In this document: positions 9,678-20,064 of the stretch, piece after piece | Position numbering within the stretch: position 1 is the stretch's first letter | How the letters are laid out: the number at the start of each line of letters is the position of its first letter | Assembly: GCA_027943245.1 (NCBI GenBank) | Contig: JANDJZ010000031.1 | Location: forward strand, 62,001-126,000 | Source: Acanthamoeba sp. SK_2022b | Taxonomy: Eukaryota > Discosea > Longamoebia > Acanthamoebidae | Direction: 5' to 3' | DNA length: 64,000 nucleotides | Program-made: the position numbers and the translations under genes | Notes under the pieces: model-generated | The model's input: only the letters and a program-made list of their open reading frames with translations | Databases searched by the model: none | Told to the model about the DNA's origin: nothing

Positions 9678-12600
9678 TCACACCATCTCTTCGGCCCTCG
9701 GGTTTTCAAGCCACTCCTCGATGGTTTTGCAGAGCTCGTCTGCGGCGGGACGCTTGTGGGCCTTGCGGTGCCAGCACCGCGCCATGAGGGTCGCGTACGA
9801 CTTGGGTATGTTGGACGGCACGGTCGGTCGCTTTCCCTCGAGCACCTCAAGGCTGATCTTGGCGAAGTTCTCGCCCGCAAAGGGTATCTTGCGTGTTGCC
9901 ACCTCCCACATGAGGATCGAGAGACTGCACTCACGAGTGAACCAACGCCACGCCGCGTGAGAAGAAGCACGTGGAGGGACACGACATTCGCTCACAAAGG
10001 TATGTACCTGTAGATGTCGGCCTTCTCGGTGTAGTGCTCGCGCCTTACCACTTCGGGAGCGATCCAAGCGGGCGTGCCGCACTTGGTCATGGTTACGTTC
10101 TCCTGCTTGATGCGCGCGAACCCAAAGTCGGCGATCTTGGCATTCCACGACTCGTCCACGAGAACGTTCGATGACTTGAGGTCGCGATGCAGGACGGGCG
10201 GCGATTGGGAGTGGAGATAGGACAGACCCAGTACGATGCCGTGAAGCACGCGCAGCCGGGTGGGCCACGGCAATTTGACTGAGTGGTTGGTCAGCACATC
10301 GCGCAGAGAGCCCTTCGGGATCCACTCGGTGATGATGCACATGTTGGGCGAGCGCACGCAGGCGCCGATAAACAGCACGACGTTGGGGTGGCGCAGCTCG
10401 GCCATCATCGCCGCCTCCTCGCGGAACCGCAGCATCGTGTCCTCGTCGAGCCTCTGTTTGATGAAACGCTTGACGGCCACCTCGACGCCCTTCCACCGGG
10501 CCTTGGAGACCACTCCGTAGGAGCCCTGGCCCACGTCGAGGTTCGTCATGGCCAGCTCCTCGTAGGCAATGATCCAACGACACGCGTTCGAGCTCCCAAT
10601 GTACATATCTGACGACAGGTCGCTGCGGCCGGCCAATATGCGCTTCGTTCGGCCCGTGGGGTCGGCAGCGCCGGACGATCCTGACGTCGTGCCGTGCCCT
10701 GTGGACGACAGCAGACCCAAACCGACCAAACGCTCCTCGAGCCCGCTGATGCGCATCTCGAAGATCTCTACGTCGGTGGACGATCCGCCGTTCTTGCCGT
10801 TGACTTCGAGCACGCCCAGGCTCACATACCTGGCGTCCTTAGTCAGCTTCCCGCTTTCCCCGCTGCTCGCACCCTCCGTCTCTGCGGTCACCTCTCGAGA
10901 CACGAGGACGTGGCCGCCTTCGGCATGCATCGCCAGCTCAGAAGCGACCTGCACCGCTGCGCCCGAGAACTCGAAGCGGCCCGACCTCGGATCGCGAAGG
11001 CGGCTCGTGTAGCCGAAGTGGATGCCCATGCGCACTCGAAGGCCGCGGTAGACCACCTGATCCTTGGGTCCGCCGATCTCCTCCCGCGCATGCTCGAGCT
11101 TCAACAGCTCCGATGGCCACTCGACTTTGAGTAGCTCCCGCTGAACTTCATCGCTCCTACCAAACCAGCGCGTACAACTTGTCAGTCACCCAATGCGCAC
11201 TGCACATGAGTGCACGAGTGGAGTACCAGCGGACGGCGTCGATGGCGCGAGGGAAAACGACACAGAAGTAGCCCTCGCCGCCGGCATGGTTCTTGAGGAA
11301 GACCGATTCGTAGCCACGGTGGTGATCCATCAGCTGACGCACGAGCTGGTTATGCGCAGCCATGGCCTGTCTCATCGCCGACGGGTTCGCCTCCCAAAGA
11401 GGCGCAGCATTGGCGATGTCGCTCATCACCACAGTGAGGTGATCACCCGCGGGCGGGGACAGCACGGTGCGGTGTGCTCCACCGGTTGCGGCGTCGCCGT
11501 TGGACGTCCCCGAGGAGGCCGAAGAGGACTGGTGACTCGACCGCTGAGCCCCATAGGTAGTCGATGAGCTGCTCGTGCCGGTGCCGTCGTAGCCGCCGTG
11601 TTCGAGCATTGTGGCCAGTCGGGACATGACTTCGAGGAAGGGCGGGCGCATGGTCGGATCTTGATGCCAGCACTGGCTCATCAACTGCTCATAGTCAACG
11701 TGCCGCTCCTGCGCGAGCTCGATGTCGGGACGCATGCCGTCACGAATGACGCCCACGGCCACCGCTGCCGGGGTGAGCCCGGCGTGGGGCTGTTCGCGGG
11801 TGAGCAGTTCCCACATGATGATGCCGAAGCTGAATACGTCGGCCTGCATGTAGTCGACGTCGACATTGTCCCCCAGGACCTCTGGGGCGCTCCAGTGAAC
11901 GGTGCCTAGTGGGAATAACAACGCAGCGAGGAGTGTCAAGACAATGGGCGATTCAAGACAAGAAGGAAGAGCACCAGCACCTTCCGCTTCGTTGGTGTTT
12001 CCTGCGGCTCGTTTCAGGTCAGCCCGGAACTTGGTGAGACCGAAATCGCTTACCTATTGAACAAAGGGGTTCAGTCAACACCATCACAAGGCAGCTATGA
12101 CAAATGCAGGTGAGCTGCCTTCAGATTCCACTTGGCGTCGAGCAGCAGATTGAGCGACTTCAGATCCCTATGGACGATGCCAGAGGAGTGCAGAAAGTGC
12201 ATGCCCTTTGCCGCCTGGTAGGCCATCTTGAGACAGAGAGACAGGGGAATGGATGGCACAAGCTCGTTGTGCAGCAACTGCGCATATTGCCACAAGAAGT
12301 GGTGAGAGCGTGTGCAAATTTGCAAACAAGTGGCAAAGCGGCCCGCTTGAATTGGATTAAGTGCGTGTGGGGCGTACGTCATACAGTGATCCCAAAGACA
12401 TCAGCTCCATAACGATGCACATCTTGGGGGGCTTGGTGCAGGCAGCCATGAACAGCACGACGTTGGGGTGCCGAAGAGCGGTCATCACGTGAACCTCCTG
12501 TTTGAAGTTCTCGCAGGCCATCTTTCCCGCTGACTGGGAACTCATGACCTTGACAGCCACATCGGTTCCCTTCCACACGGCCCGATATACCTCACCAAAG

Positions 12601-14743
12601 CCACCTGTTCGGAGTTAATCGCTCCACCTACCCTTATGACCGAAGGAATGGATAGGAGTTAAGATACCTGCACCCAGCAGCGGGCCCATCTCCAGTTCGT
12701 TGAAGTCTATCTCCCAGGCGTCCTCACCCGACCTGCCGGCGCGGATGCGATAGATCACGACCGCCGCGACCACGCATAGCGCCACAAGGGCGATGAGCGG
12801 CAGCGAGACGCCGAGAGCAATCCCCAAGGCCTGACTTGTGGAGCTCGAGTCCGAAGTGGAGTTGGCCATTGCGCAGAGGGAGCCCTGGGTTCCCTCAACT
12901 GTGCAGTGGCACACACCCGTAAGGCAGTAGCCGTTCCCATTGCACAGGCTTCCATCGGCGGCCAGGCATGTGAGGCGACTGGCCGTGGTCGTAGTGATGC
13001 GTCCCCCCACCACTGACGTGATGTTATCTGCGAAGCCCTCGAATAACATCGAGTTGAAGCTGTAGCCCGTTTGGGCAATGTCGATGGCGTTGTCTCGCAC
13101 CATCGTGTAGTCGTCTCCGCCTACGATGACGAACCACTCGAACGAGGATACCGTGTAGTAGGCGCTGGTATCGAGCATAGTCCACACCCCTGAGGTCTCC
13201 TCGACGTATGCGTCGACCACGCGTTCGCCGACGGTCATGTTGGGGTTATACGAGAACCGGATGCCGCCGACCTGCAGAAATTTACCCGCTCCGCTGTTGA
13301 CGTCGAGATTGGTCGCCGTGGCCAGCGACACGCCGTTCTCGAGGGCCTGCCACACGTATTCGCCCTGGAGCTTGTAGGTGTAGTGCATCGCCGTGCCAAA
13401 GGGGAACGCGGTCTGCTCCTGGCCCAGGGTGATCGCGCCGCTGCTGAGCCCAGCACGGATCGATCCTCCGTTGTTGAACGAGATCTGAGTGTTGCCCAAG
13501 CGCTTGAAGAGGTCGCCCGTCCAGTCGCCGATTGTGCACTCGGAGAACAAGCAGTTAGTCTGGAAGGAGAGGTCAACGCTCGAATAGCCGATGACTGTGC
13601 CATACTTGGCCTCGACCTGGGCGTACTGTTCCACGAGACTGGCCTGCATTGTGGCATCCGGGGCGACGGTGGAGTCCATGAGCACCGAGTCGCCCGAGTA
13701 GGCCGTGATGACACCGTTGTCGTCGAACATCACGTCAAGCACGCCAATGAGCTGACCAAAAGTCCCGCTCGATACGACAAGCACTGGCTGCTCCCATTCC
13801 GCGTTGTAGACCACGGGATACGGGCCGACGGGCCCCATCGACGTAGCGGCGTTGGCGAGGAGCTGACCTGGCACGATGAGGATGTCGATGCCCGGCACGC
13901 TAGTCAGCACCGTCTCGGCCGTGGCGTTGCTGCTCACGGCGGCCACGATCTTGTTTACACCCTTGTTCTGGAGGGTCGCGACGGCCACCAGCAGTGCCTG
14001 GGCTTCCGCGGTCGAGTTGAGGTTCTCCGAGTAGGCCACCAGGGAGTTGAGGTCTGCCGAGAGGGTTGCGGCGAAGCCCACCTTCTCTGAGGAACTGTCG
14101 AAGGTCTTGATCGCGTAGGCGGAAATGACTGTTCCGTTGGCCCGCGTGTCGTTGGCGAAGCCCTCTAGATTGCTGACGACGAATTGCACGTTCGATCCGG
14201 CGTCCTGCATAAATTCAACGACGTTGGGCACGAGCGCCACGAAGTCTAGGATCTGCCAATGGACAAAGTCATAGTTGAGACTTTCGTAGTAAGAAGCGAT
14301 GAGCGACGGGCCAAACAAGAAGTAGAAGAGTGAAGTCTTCAGGATGTTTCCGGCGTCTACGAGAAGCGTGCTGTTGGGTGAGCGCGCCCGGACCTCATCG
14401 ACAACGGTTTTCATGCGGGGCGCTCCGCCGTAGCAGTCGAGGTCCTGAGAGCTCACGTAGGTGTCGTTGACCGGCGTGCACGGGTTGGAGTACGCGTCCA
14501 TGGCAGTTAGTGCTGAACTGGTGTCGGACGTGTGAACCAGCGTCAAGTTGAACTCGGCTTGGCAACCTGACCAAAGACGTTAGTAGGCCAACAGGTTTGA
14601 CGTCTTCCGTGGAAGCCGAGAAAGAACAGGACCAAGTACGACGACGCAACCAGCAAGAGGAAGGTACCATCTAATGATGCAAGCAACATATGAACGGAGA
14701 GCAGGAGAGGAAGCACGGCGATGTTGAAGCACGACGGCTTCAT
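9678..14743 (-). CDS. Receptor: 5'-nucleotidase-like ectodomain, membrane helix, TKL kinase, cyclase-like domain, TKL kinase
   Basis: A signal peptide (MKPSCFNIAVLPLLLSVHM) starts at 14743. The ectodomain follows the two-domain 5'-nucleotidase layout (YGGAPRMKT, LLVDAGN, NNGGSIRAG, VIVGGDDYTM). However, the metal motifs are altered: HTSD lacks the following His, GD is GN, the GNHE site reads VHWQ, and GHSH reads PGQL. An EGF-like Cys segment (12880-12985) and a helix (IALVALCVVAAVVIY) follow. Kinase 1 has GAGGFGEVYR, VAVK, HRDLKS and SDFG. The next segment is class III cyclase-like, but its second metal residue reads GE and its Asn/Arg catalytic pair reads Q and E. Kinase 2 has GQGSYGVV, VAVKRF, HRDLKSSN, ADFG and GTPAWIAPE. 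Both kinases look active; the ectodomain and cyclase probably are not. The protein is likely a surface receptor whose ligand could be a nucleotide or nucleoside. Confidence 0.88.
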
Positions 14744-15550
14744 CTGAACGATGGAGGAAAGAGAGCGAACAAATCCCTGCTCGTGACTAGCGGGTGGGTG
14801 TGGTTATGTTTGCCGTACAAGTCCGTTCAGACACAAGACAAAGTTTGGCGCAAAAATCGGTCTTTTAGGTCGCTAACAAAGGCACAGCCCGATCAAGGAG
14901 TAGATCCGGTGTTGCGGGCAGTTGTTCCGGGCCGCACCCGGGTTTATTCCAATTCTGTGGTGCAATCAGAAAGCAGCGCTTTAGTTGAGGGTGAGCTTGG
15001 TTCGCGCACCTTGAAGCGAAGGTCGACCTGGTGCTTAACCGGCTGGCCAATCCAGTGCTTGCGGGCATTTGAATCCTAGGATGTTGCTGCGGCCTGTTGC
15101 TTTTCCTCGCCTGGTACTACGACAAGACGGCGCTATGTTTGTTCCTCCCTCCCTGGCTTGGCTGATCCTGGCGCAGACGTCGGCCACCTTGTCCCATGTC
15201 CCTTGCTTCTGTTCTCCGCCTATACCGATTGATTGGCCAACTAAATATATCACTACTAGGTTGACGAAAAGCGTAGAGAACGCGGGCCAGCGGTCTCTGG
15301 CCCTGCCCCTTCATCTCGAGCACGCGGGCTCTGAGCTCTGCCGCGGCCGAGGGCGGCGATGGCGGCTCCCCGCGGAAGAACACGATCGTCAGCACCGACT
15401 CAGCGCCCCAGAGAGGGCAGCGCTGGCCAAACAGGAACGACCATACAACGTTGGAGGGATTGTGATGCTGAGATGATCAGTTCAATGAACGAATGGGCAG
15501 TTCTCAGAAACAACAAGTTTTATTTAGGTAACACACTGGTTACAGTGGAT
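14744..15550. other. Unresolved region upstream of the receptor
   Basis: About 800 bases lie between the receptor start and the 3' end of the nucleoside hydrolase, both minus. It should contain the receptor promoter. A minus-strand open stretch at about 15240-15450 (including LTIVFFRGEPPSP and ELRARVLEMKGQG) has coding-like composition, but I cannot link it to a start, a stop or a known family. It may be a small or broken gene. Confidence 0.3.
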
Positions 15551-16690
15551 CTAGTTCCACGCGTACCAGCCGCCGCTGGAAGACTCAGTGCAGCGAGGCG
15601 AGGGGGAAGAGTTGTCCTCCAGGGCGAGGTAGTACACGAGGTCGTCGAAAACGGCGCCATCGGGATTCAACACGACCGACACGCTGGTGCCGCTGCTGTC
15701 AGGCTTGGTACGGCCCACCTGGGAGGGGTCGATGGCCTGCGTCACGACGGTTATCTTTACCTTGCGCACGCTGTCGGCATACTTGCTCTGGTCCGCAAGC
15801 ACGGCGGCGGCGTAGGGATCCCACAGACTGTAGGTATTGAAGACATCTCCCATCTGGGTCTGGAGGGTGCGGAGCAGCGAGTAGACCCAGGCAGCCTCGC
15901 TGGTGTACTGGTTGACGCCGAAATAGTTGAGGAAGGTCTGGTTGACAATCAGTTGGCCGGTGGCGTCGAGCGGGACCAGCACCAGGTTCACGCCTGACTT
16001 GACCACGACGGCGAGGGCGTCAGGGTCTCCGAGCGCGTTGTACTCGGCATAGGAGTTGGGCACGTTGTAGAAGATGTTGCCTCCGACGTAGACAGCTCCG
16101 CCTGAGAACACCACCCTCCCGATCTTGGCCTTGGCCCACGAGTAGGTGTCCAGGAGCTCGGCCACATTGGTTGCCGGGCCGAGCGCGAGGATGTCGACCT
16201 GGTCGCGGGTCGAATTAAGCACCTGCGCCATGAGCTCGACGGCACCGTCGGCGTTGGGATTGTAGTAGCGACCAGGGCCCGCCTTCGGGAAGCAATGGGC
16301 CAGTCCCACCAAGGTGTCGGCCCACTGCCTGCCGCCAGGAGCGTTAGGGATGGTCTTGGAGTAGGTGCAGCCGTAGCTGTTGCTGTCTACTTCGATCAGG
16401 GGGTAGGGTCCGCCCCAGCTAACCGGAATGTCGTTGCGGCCCATGAACGCGAGCAAGTTGAAGATGTTGGTGAGACCGGAGGAGAGCGACGCCCACCCCG
16501 TGCCTACAACGGTGATTGCCTTGATGTCTAGTTCCGGCCTCTTGAGCAGCCAGAGAATGGCCATGGAGTCGTCGGTGTTGGCGTCGGTGTCGATTATGAC
16601 AGCCTTTTTCTTGGCCGAGGAGGCCTCCGCAGCGGCGGTGAGGTTGCACAGCAGAACCAGTAGGGCCAGCGTGGCCACGAAGAGCTTCAT
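15551..16690 (-). CDS. Secreted inosine/uridine-preferring nucleoside hydrolase (IUNH family)
   Basis: A single long exon of 379 residues starts at ATG 16688-16690 with a signal peptide MKLFVATLALLVLLC. The calcium-binding hallmark DTDANTDD follows at the mature N terminus. Other family blocks are the NIFNLLAFMGRNDIPVSWG region, the LALGPATNVAELL strand, VVFSGGAVYVGGN and the C-terminal SLWDPYAAAVL. IUNH enzymes cut the N-glycosidic bond of nucleosides to give free base and ribose. The signal peptide suggests secretion or delivery to phagolysosomes. Upstream frames continue open without a signal-like start, so this ATG is preferred. It neighbours a receptor with a 5'-nucleotidase-like ectodomain on the same strand, which suggests a nucleoside theme. 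Confidence 0.9.
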   Translation of the reverse strand: MKLFVATLALLVLLCNLTAAAEASSAKKKAVIIDTDANTDDSMAILWLLKRPELDIKAITVVGTGWASLSSGLTNIFNLLAFMGRNDIPVSWGGPYPLIEVDSNSYGCTYSKTIPNAPGGRQWADTLVGLAHCFPKAGPGRYYNPNADGAVELMAQVLNSTRDQVDILALGPATNVAELLDTYSWAKAKIGRVVFSGGAVYVGGNIFYNVPNSYAEYNALGDPDALAVVVKSGVNLVLVPLDATGQLIVNQTFLNYFGVNQYTSEAAWVYSLLRTLQTQMGDVFNTYSLWDPYAAAVLADQSKYADSVRKVKITVVTQAIDPSQVGRTKPDSSGTSVSVVLNPDGAVFDDLVYYLALEDNSSPSPRCTESSSGGWYAWN

Positions 16691-16778
16691 TGCAATGTCC
16701 GAAGCTGAGGTCGTAGTGGTACAGGTGAGGTTTAGTAGCGAGCAGTTTGTGAATTGAAGAGGGACGATGCCAAGCCCA

Positions 16779-16786
16779 TATAAATA
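16779..16786 (-). promoter_or_regulatory. Possible TATA-like element of the nucleoside hydrolase
   Basis: The minus strand reads TATTTATA about 90 bases upstream of the hydrolase start codon, in otherwise GC-rich DNA. Spacing is plausible for a core promoter. There is no other support. Confidence 0.3.
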
Positions 16787-16927
16787 GGTATCTATTTCTG
16801 TGGTGTTGCATCCCCAAGGGCAACCAGTGACGGATACCGAGAGACCGAGCACACCGTACACTTGGCCCGCAACAGTAACAGGCCAATACCTGGCAATTAT
16901 TAGTCGGCTGATTTACTCAACCGGCGG

Positions 16928-18762
16928 TTAACCCAGAATGAAGCCGTGGCGCAGTGGATCCATTGGGTCGAGCAAGAATTCGCTGCGGGCCGTGACGAAC
17001 GCTGGGCGCAGGACGAAGTCAGGCAACGAATACGAATACACGGTCCCGCAAGTTTGCGGCGGGGCCTACCTGTGCCGGTGACGCTGGGTACGACTGCGTC
17101 GTGAGGGCCGAAGCGCGTGGTGCTCGCCACAGAGCCAGTGAAGCTGGTCCCGATGATGCTCTCAATCACCGCGGGCTGCTGCACGCCAATCTCTTTGCGT
17201 GCGTGGAGCAAGGCCAGGCGGCCGCTCACTCCGGTCCCTGGCGTCCACCTCCCCCGACGTGAGAAATAGGGGAGCGGCCCAAGAAACGTTTCTCCGCGGT
17301 TGGGCGTTCAGCTTATAAGGAGCCAACCTGTGGGCGAACGGTCGATTTCGCCATCGGCAAACACGCATACGTTGCGACTGTGGTTCCGCGCTGCATGCGG
17401 CGGACTCGTGATGATCGTTCCTTGAACAAGAAGAAAGAGATATGAGTACCGCGCTCGGTAATAGCAAGCCGCAACGTTGGGTGTACTTACCGTAGAGGAA
17501 GCTTAAGTCCTCCTCGAATGGATGGACGAGTTCGATTTGCTTCATCGCCGCCTGCTTGACTGCCACCCCGATGTGCTTGAGCCTGTCACACTCCTGCCGT
17601 GTGCATGAAGGGGTCAAGTGGCATCCACACCAAGAGAGGCAGCTGCAACCGCACAAGCCTAAACCTTACCTGAGGCACGATGGCGGTGGGCGGCAGGCCC
17701 AACTCGTCGGTGCTGGTATAAGCATAGAAGGCCCCGCCAAAGCCAATATCCACTCTGACTGTGTCCTTACCTACATGGCCGGGGCACAGACACGCGATTT
17801 AGGGCGCAAGTGGAGCAGCCGGGACTTGACGATGCGGACGCGCACCCAGCAGCGGCACAAAGGATGAGGACTGGAGAGGAACGTTGAGCTTGTAGGCAAA
17901 CGAGGGCACGTTGGCAAAGCTCACTCGTTCTACCGTGTGGCCGTCCTACGATGTTATAATGACAAAGGTAGCCCCATAGGTGAGTTGTGCTCGCGGCAGT
18001 ATCGCCGTGATCGCGTCATCCCTTGAGCGGTCGTTACCTGCGCGAAGTATGCATGGGCAGTCACAAGGCCCGCAGGAGTGTCGATCCTGAGCTCGGAGCG
18101 ATTGTTGGCCGCATCGCTGTCGGCTGGGAAGCCAGACTCGACCAGCAGCTTGGTCATGGCGATGATGCCATGACCGCACATCTGTACACATTGGTCAGGA
18201 GCCGGCGCCAGTCTCCCTCCTTCCGCCCCTTTGCCCTTACCGAGCTATAGCCTTCGTTATGGAGGAACAGGACCCCCACATGGGCTGTCGACGAGTGCGG
18301 GGCGAATAGCAGGCACCCGTACATGTCCCTGTGAATGCGCAGATCAGCATGCAAGTCCGCCAGCATGACAAGGGCTAGAGCGTCATACCGATGGCCACGC
18401 GGTTCCCACATCAGGGCAGTGCGCAGGTGGTCGCAGTTGCGTTGCACGTAGCGCCGCCGGGTCAGCATATCGCCTTCGAGGTCGAACGGCACTTCGCGCT
18501 CCAGACCACCCACCACCACTCGCAGCGGCTCGCCCTCGGTGTGCATGTCTACCACGCGTACCGCCCCCATGGGCAGAGACGCTGCACCTGCCTTGCGCCC
18601 CCACCACCTCCCCAACCCCGCCTCTAGCCCCTTCAGGGCCGGTCCGCCAGGACTCCTTGTCGCATTGAACGAGCGACGACCCAAGGTAGCGCCAGTGCTC
18701 AGTGAGCCTCGTGCCACAGCTGCGGCTGCCGCACCACCCCTCTTCACCGTTGTACTGCTCAT
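16928..18762 (-). CDS. Trans-3-hydroxy-L-proline dehydratase (proline racemase family)
   Basis: This multi-exon gene starts at ATG 18760-18762 and ends at 16928. After a Ser/Arg/Ala-rich N-terminal extension of about 60 residues come the family blocks VVDMHTEGEPLRVV, the QRNCDHLRTALMWEPRGH strand, YGCLLFAP and the first catalytic motif MCGHGII (Cys codon near 18176). Then come GLPPTAIVPQ, the IELVHPFEED block, and the second motif DRSPTGTGVSGRLA, split by an intron with the Thr codon at 17330-17332. It closes with the terminal DPLRHGFILG. Proline racemases use two Cys, whereas the animal L3HYPDH branch replaces the second with Thr, as here. The enzyme should therefore dehydrate trans-3-hydroxy-L-proline rather than racemise proline. 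The basic, acid-free N terminus may be an organelle-targeting peptide (inference). Confidence 0.88.
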
Positions 18763-18980
18763 TTGCGCTGTTCACAAGAAAAGGACAAAGAAAAAGCCAC
18801 GCAGAGTTCAGAGCCAATGAAACCGTCAGCACGATTCACAGAATCGCATACCCTGGGCCGCAATTACAGCAAACTCACTTACGTAAGTGACCAATAGGCA
18901 TCGACAGAGGTACCAACAAGTCACTACAGTCCGAGCCAACAACAATTACACACTACACCACCAAGCACACCACACCAACC
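18763..18980. promoter_or_regulatory. Divergent promoter region
   Basis: These 218 bases separate the starts of the hydroxyproline dehydratase (-) and the EF-hand protein (+). The stretch before the plus-strand ATG is rich in ACACCA units. No specific site was identified. Confidence 0.5.
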
Positions 18981-20017
18981 ATGGGCTCCGCACAGAGTGC
19001 TCCTCCTCCGGAAGTAATGGACAAGTGCCACCTCCCACCGGCGGCAGTCAAGGCTCTCATCAAGGCTTTCCGCAAAGAAACGAAGACAAAGGGTTCGTCA
19101 GTTTGGCGTCAGGACTTCTACCGCGTGCTGACTGCCCTGCCGGCCAACCTCCGTGGCGACTCCGCCCTCTTTGATCACTCCGACATCCTCTTCGATACCC
19201 TGGACGTGAACCACAGCGGAACATGTGCGCCTTCTGAAATCTGCTGCCAACGAACGCTGGTCTAACGCACGTGCGCAGTGGACTTGGAGGAGCTGTTGCT
19301 TGGTCTCTCCGTTCTGGCCACTGGGACCATGGAGGAGAAGGCCACACGTACGTGATCCATTAAGTTTCTCCCAGGACTTATGGTTAACCTCTTCCCGTGT
19401 GCCTGAGCAGTGACATTCAGGGCTATGGACAGCGACCAGAGCGGTTCTCTTAGCCAAGGTGAGCTGAACAACCTCGCCGCAAGGACAGACCCAATCTCAG
19501 TAACTGATATGTCACTCAGATGAAGTGAAGAAGCAGTGCGAAAGGCTGTACAAGATGCTTCTCACCGTCGTCAGCAAAAAGGTCCGGGTCATCATTTTTG
19601 CCAAGTACGGCAACTATGTCGACGATTCGGTCCTTCACCCTGCTATGGTACGTTCGACGCTTCTTTCAGGACACGCTCTGGTTGCTCTGCGTTCTTAGTC
19701 GTTTTCTGGTTCACAGGAGCTGGGTCTGGCCTCGGTGAAGAAGGGCCTTATCGAGGACGGTGCTGGCCTCATTCTCCAGCAGGGCGATGCGGATGGAGAC
19801 AACCAGCTCTCGCTGGTTCGCTACCAATCCATTCGCAAGCAGTTCAATGCCTTACTTTCACTCATCGCCGCTGTTGGTTTCTGTCCTGCAGGAGGAGTGG
19901 CTGGCCTTGGTGAAGAGCAACGAGCTGGCTCAGTGGCTCGTGTGCCCTGAAAGTTATCTGCAAAAGATGGTGGACGATGTCGTGCCCAAGATGGCCGCCA
20001 TGATGCCCAGCCAGTGA
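18981..20017 (+). CDS. EF-hand calcium-binding protein, probably N-myristoylated
   Basis: The gene starts MGSAQSAPPP, with Gly2 and Ser6 as in N-myristoylation sites. At least four introns interrupt it. Three canonical EF-hand loops are visible: DVNHSGTLDLEE (split by an intron near 19222-19279), DSDQSGSLSQDE near 19430-19530, and DADGDNQLSLEE (split by an intron at about 19813-19892). An N-terminal degenerate hand may precede them. The overall plan resembles calcineurin B, CIB or recoverin-type sensors, but the partner protein cannot be deduced. The stop codon is only 47 bases from the converging UTP25 stop. Confidence 0.82.
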
Positions 20018-20064
20018 CGTGACTTATTGGTGTTTTCTTGTTATTTAATTTATAACAAGAGAAT

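Noticed and set aside
9678..14743. Split into separate nucleotidase, kinase and cyclase genes
   Set aside because: Splice joins keep frame across all domain borders (for example IDAVRW to SDEVQRE), and no start, stop or promoter-like gap separates them.
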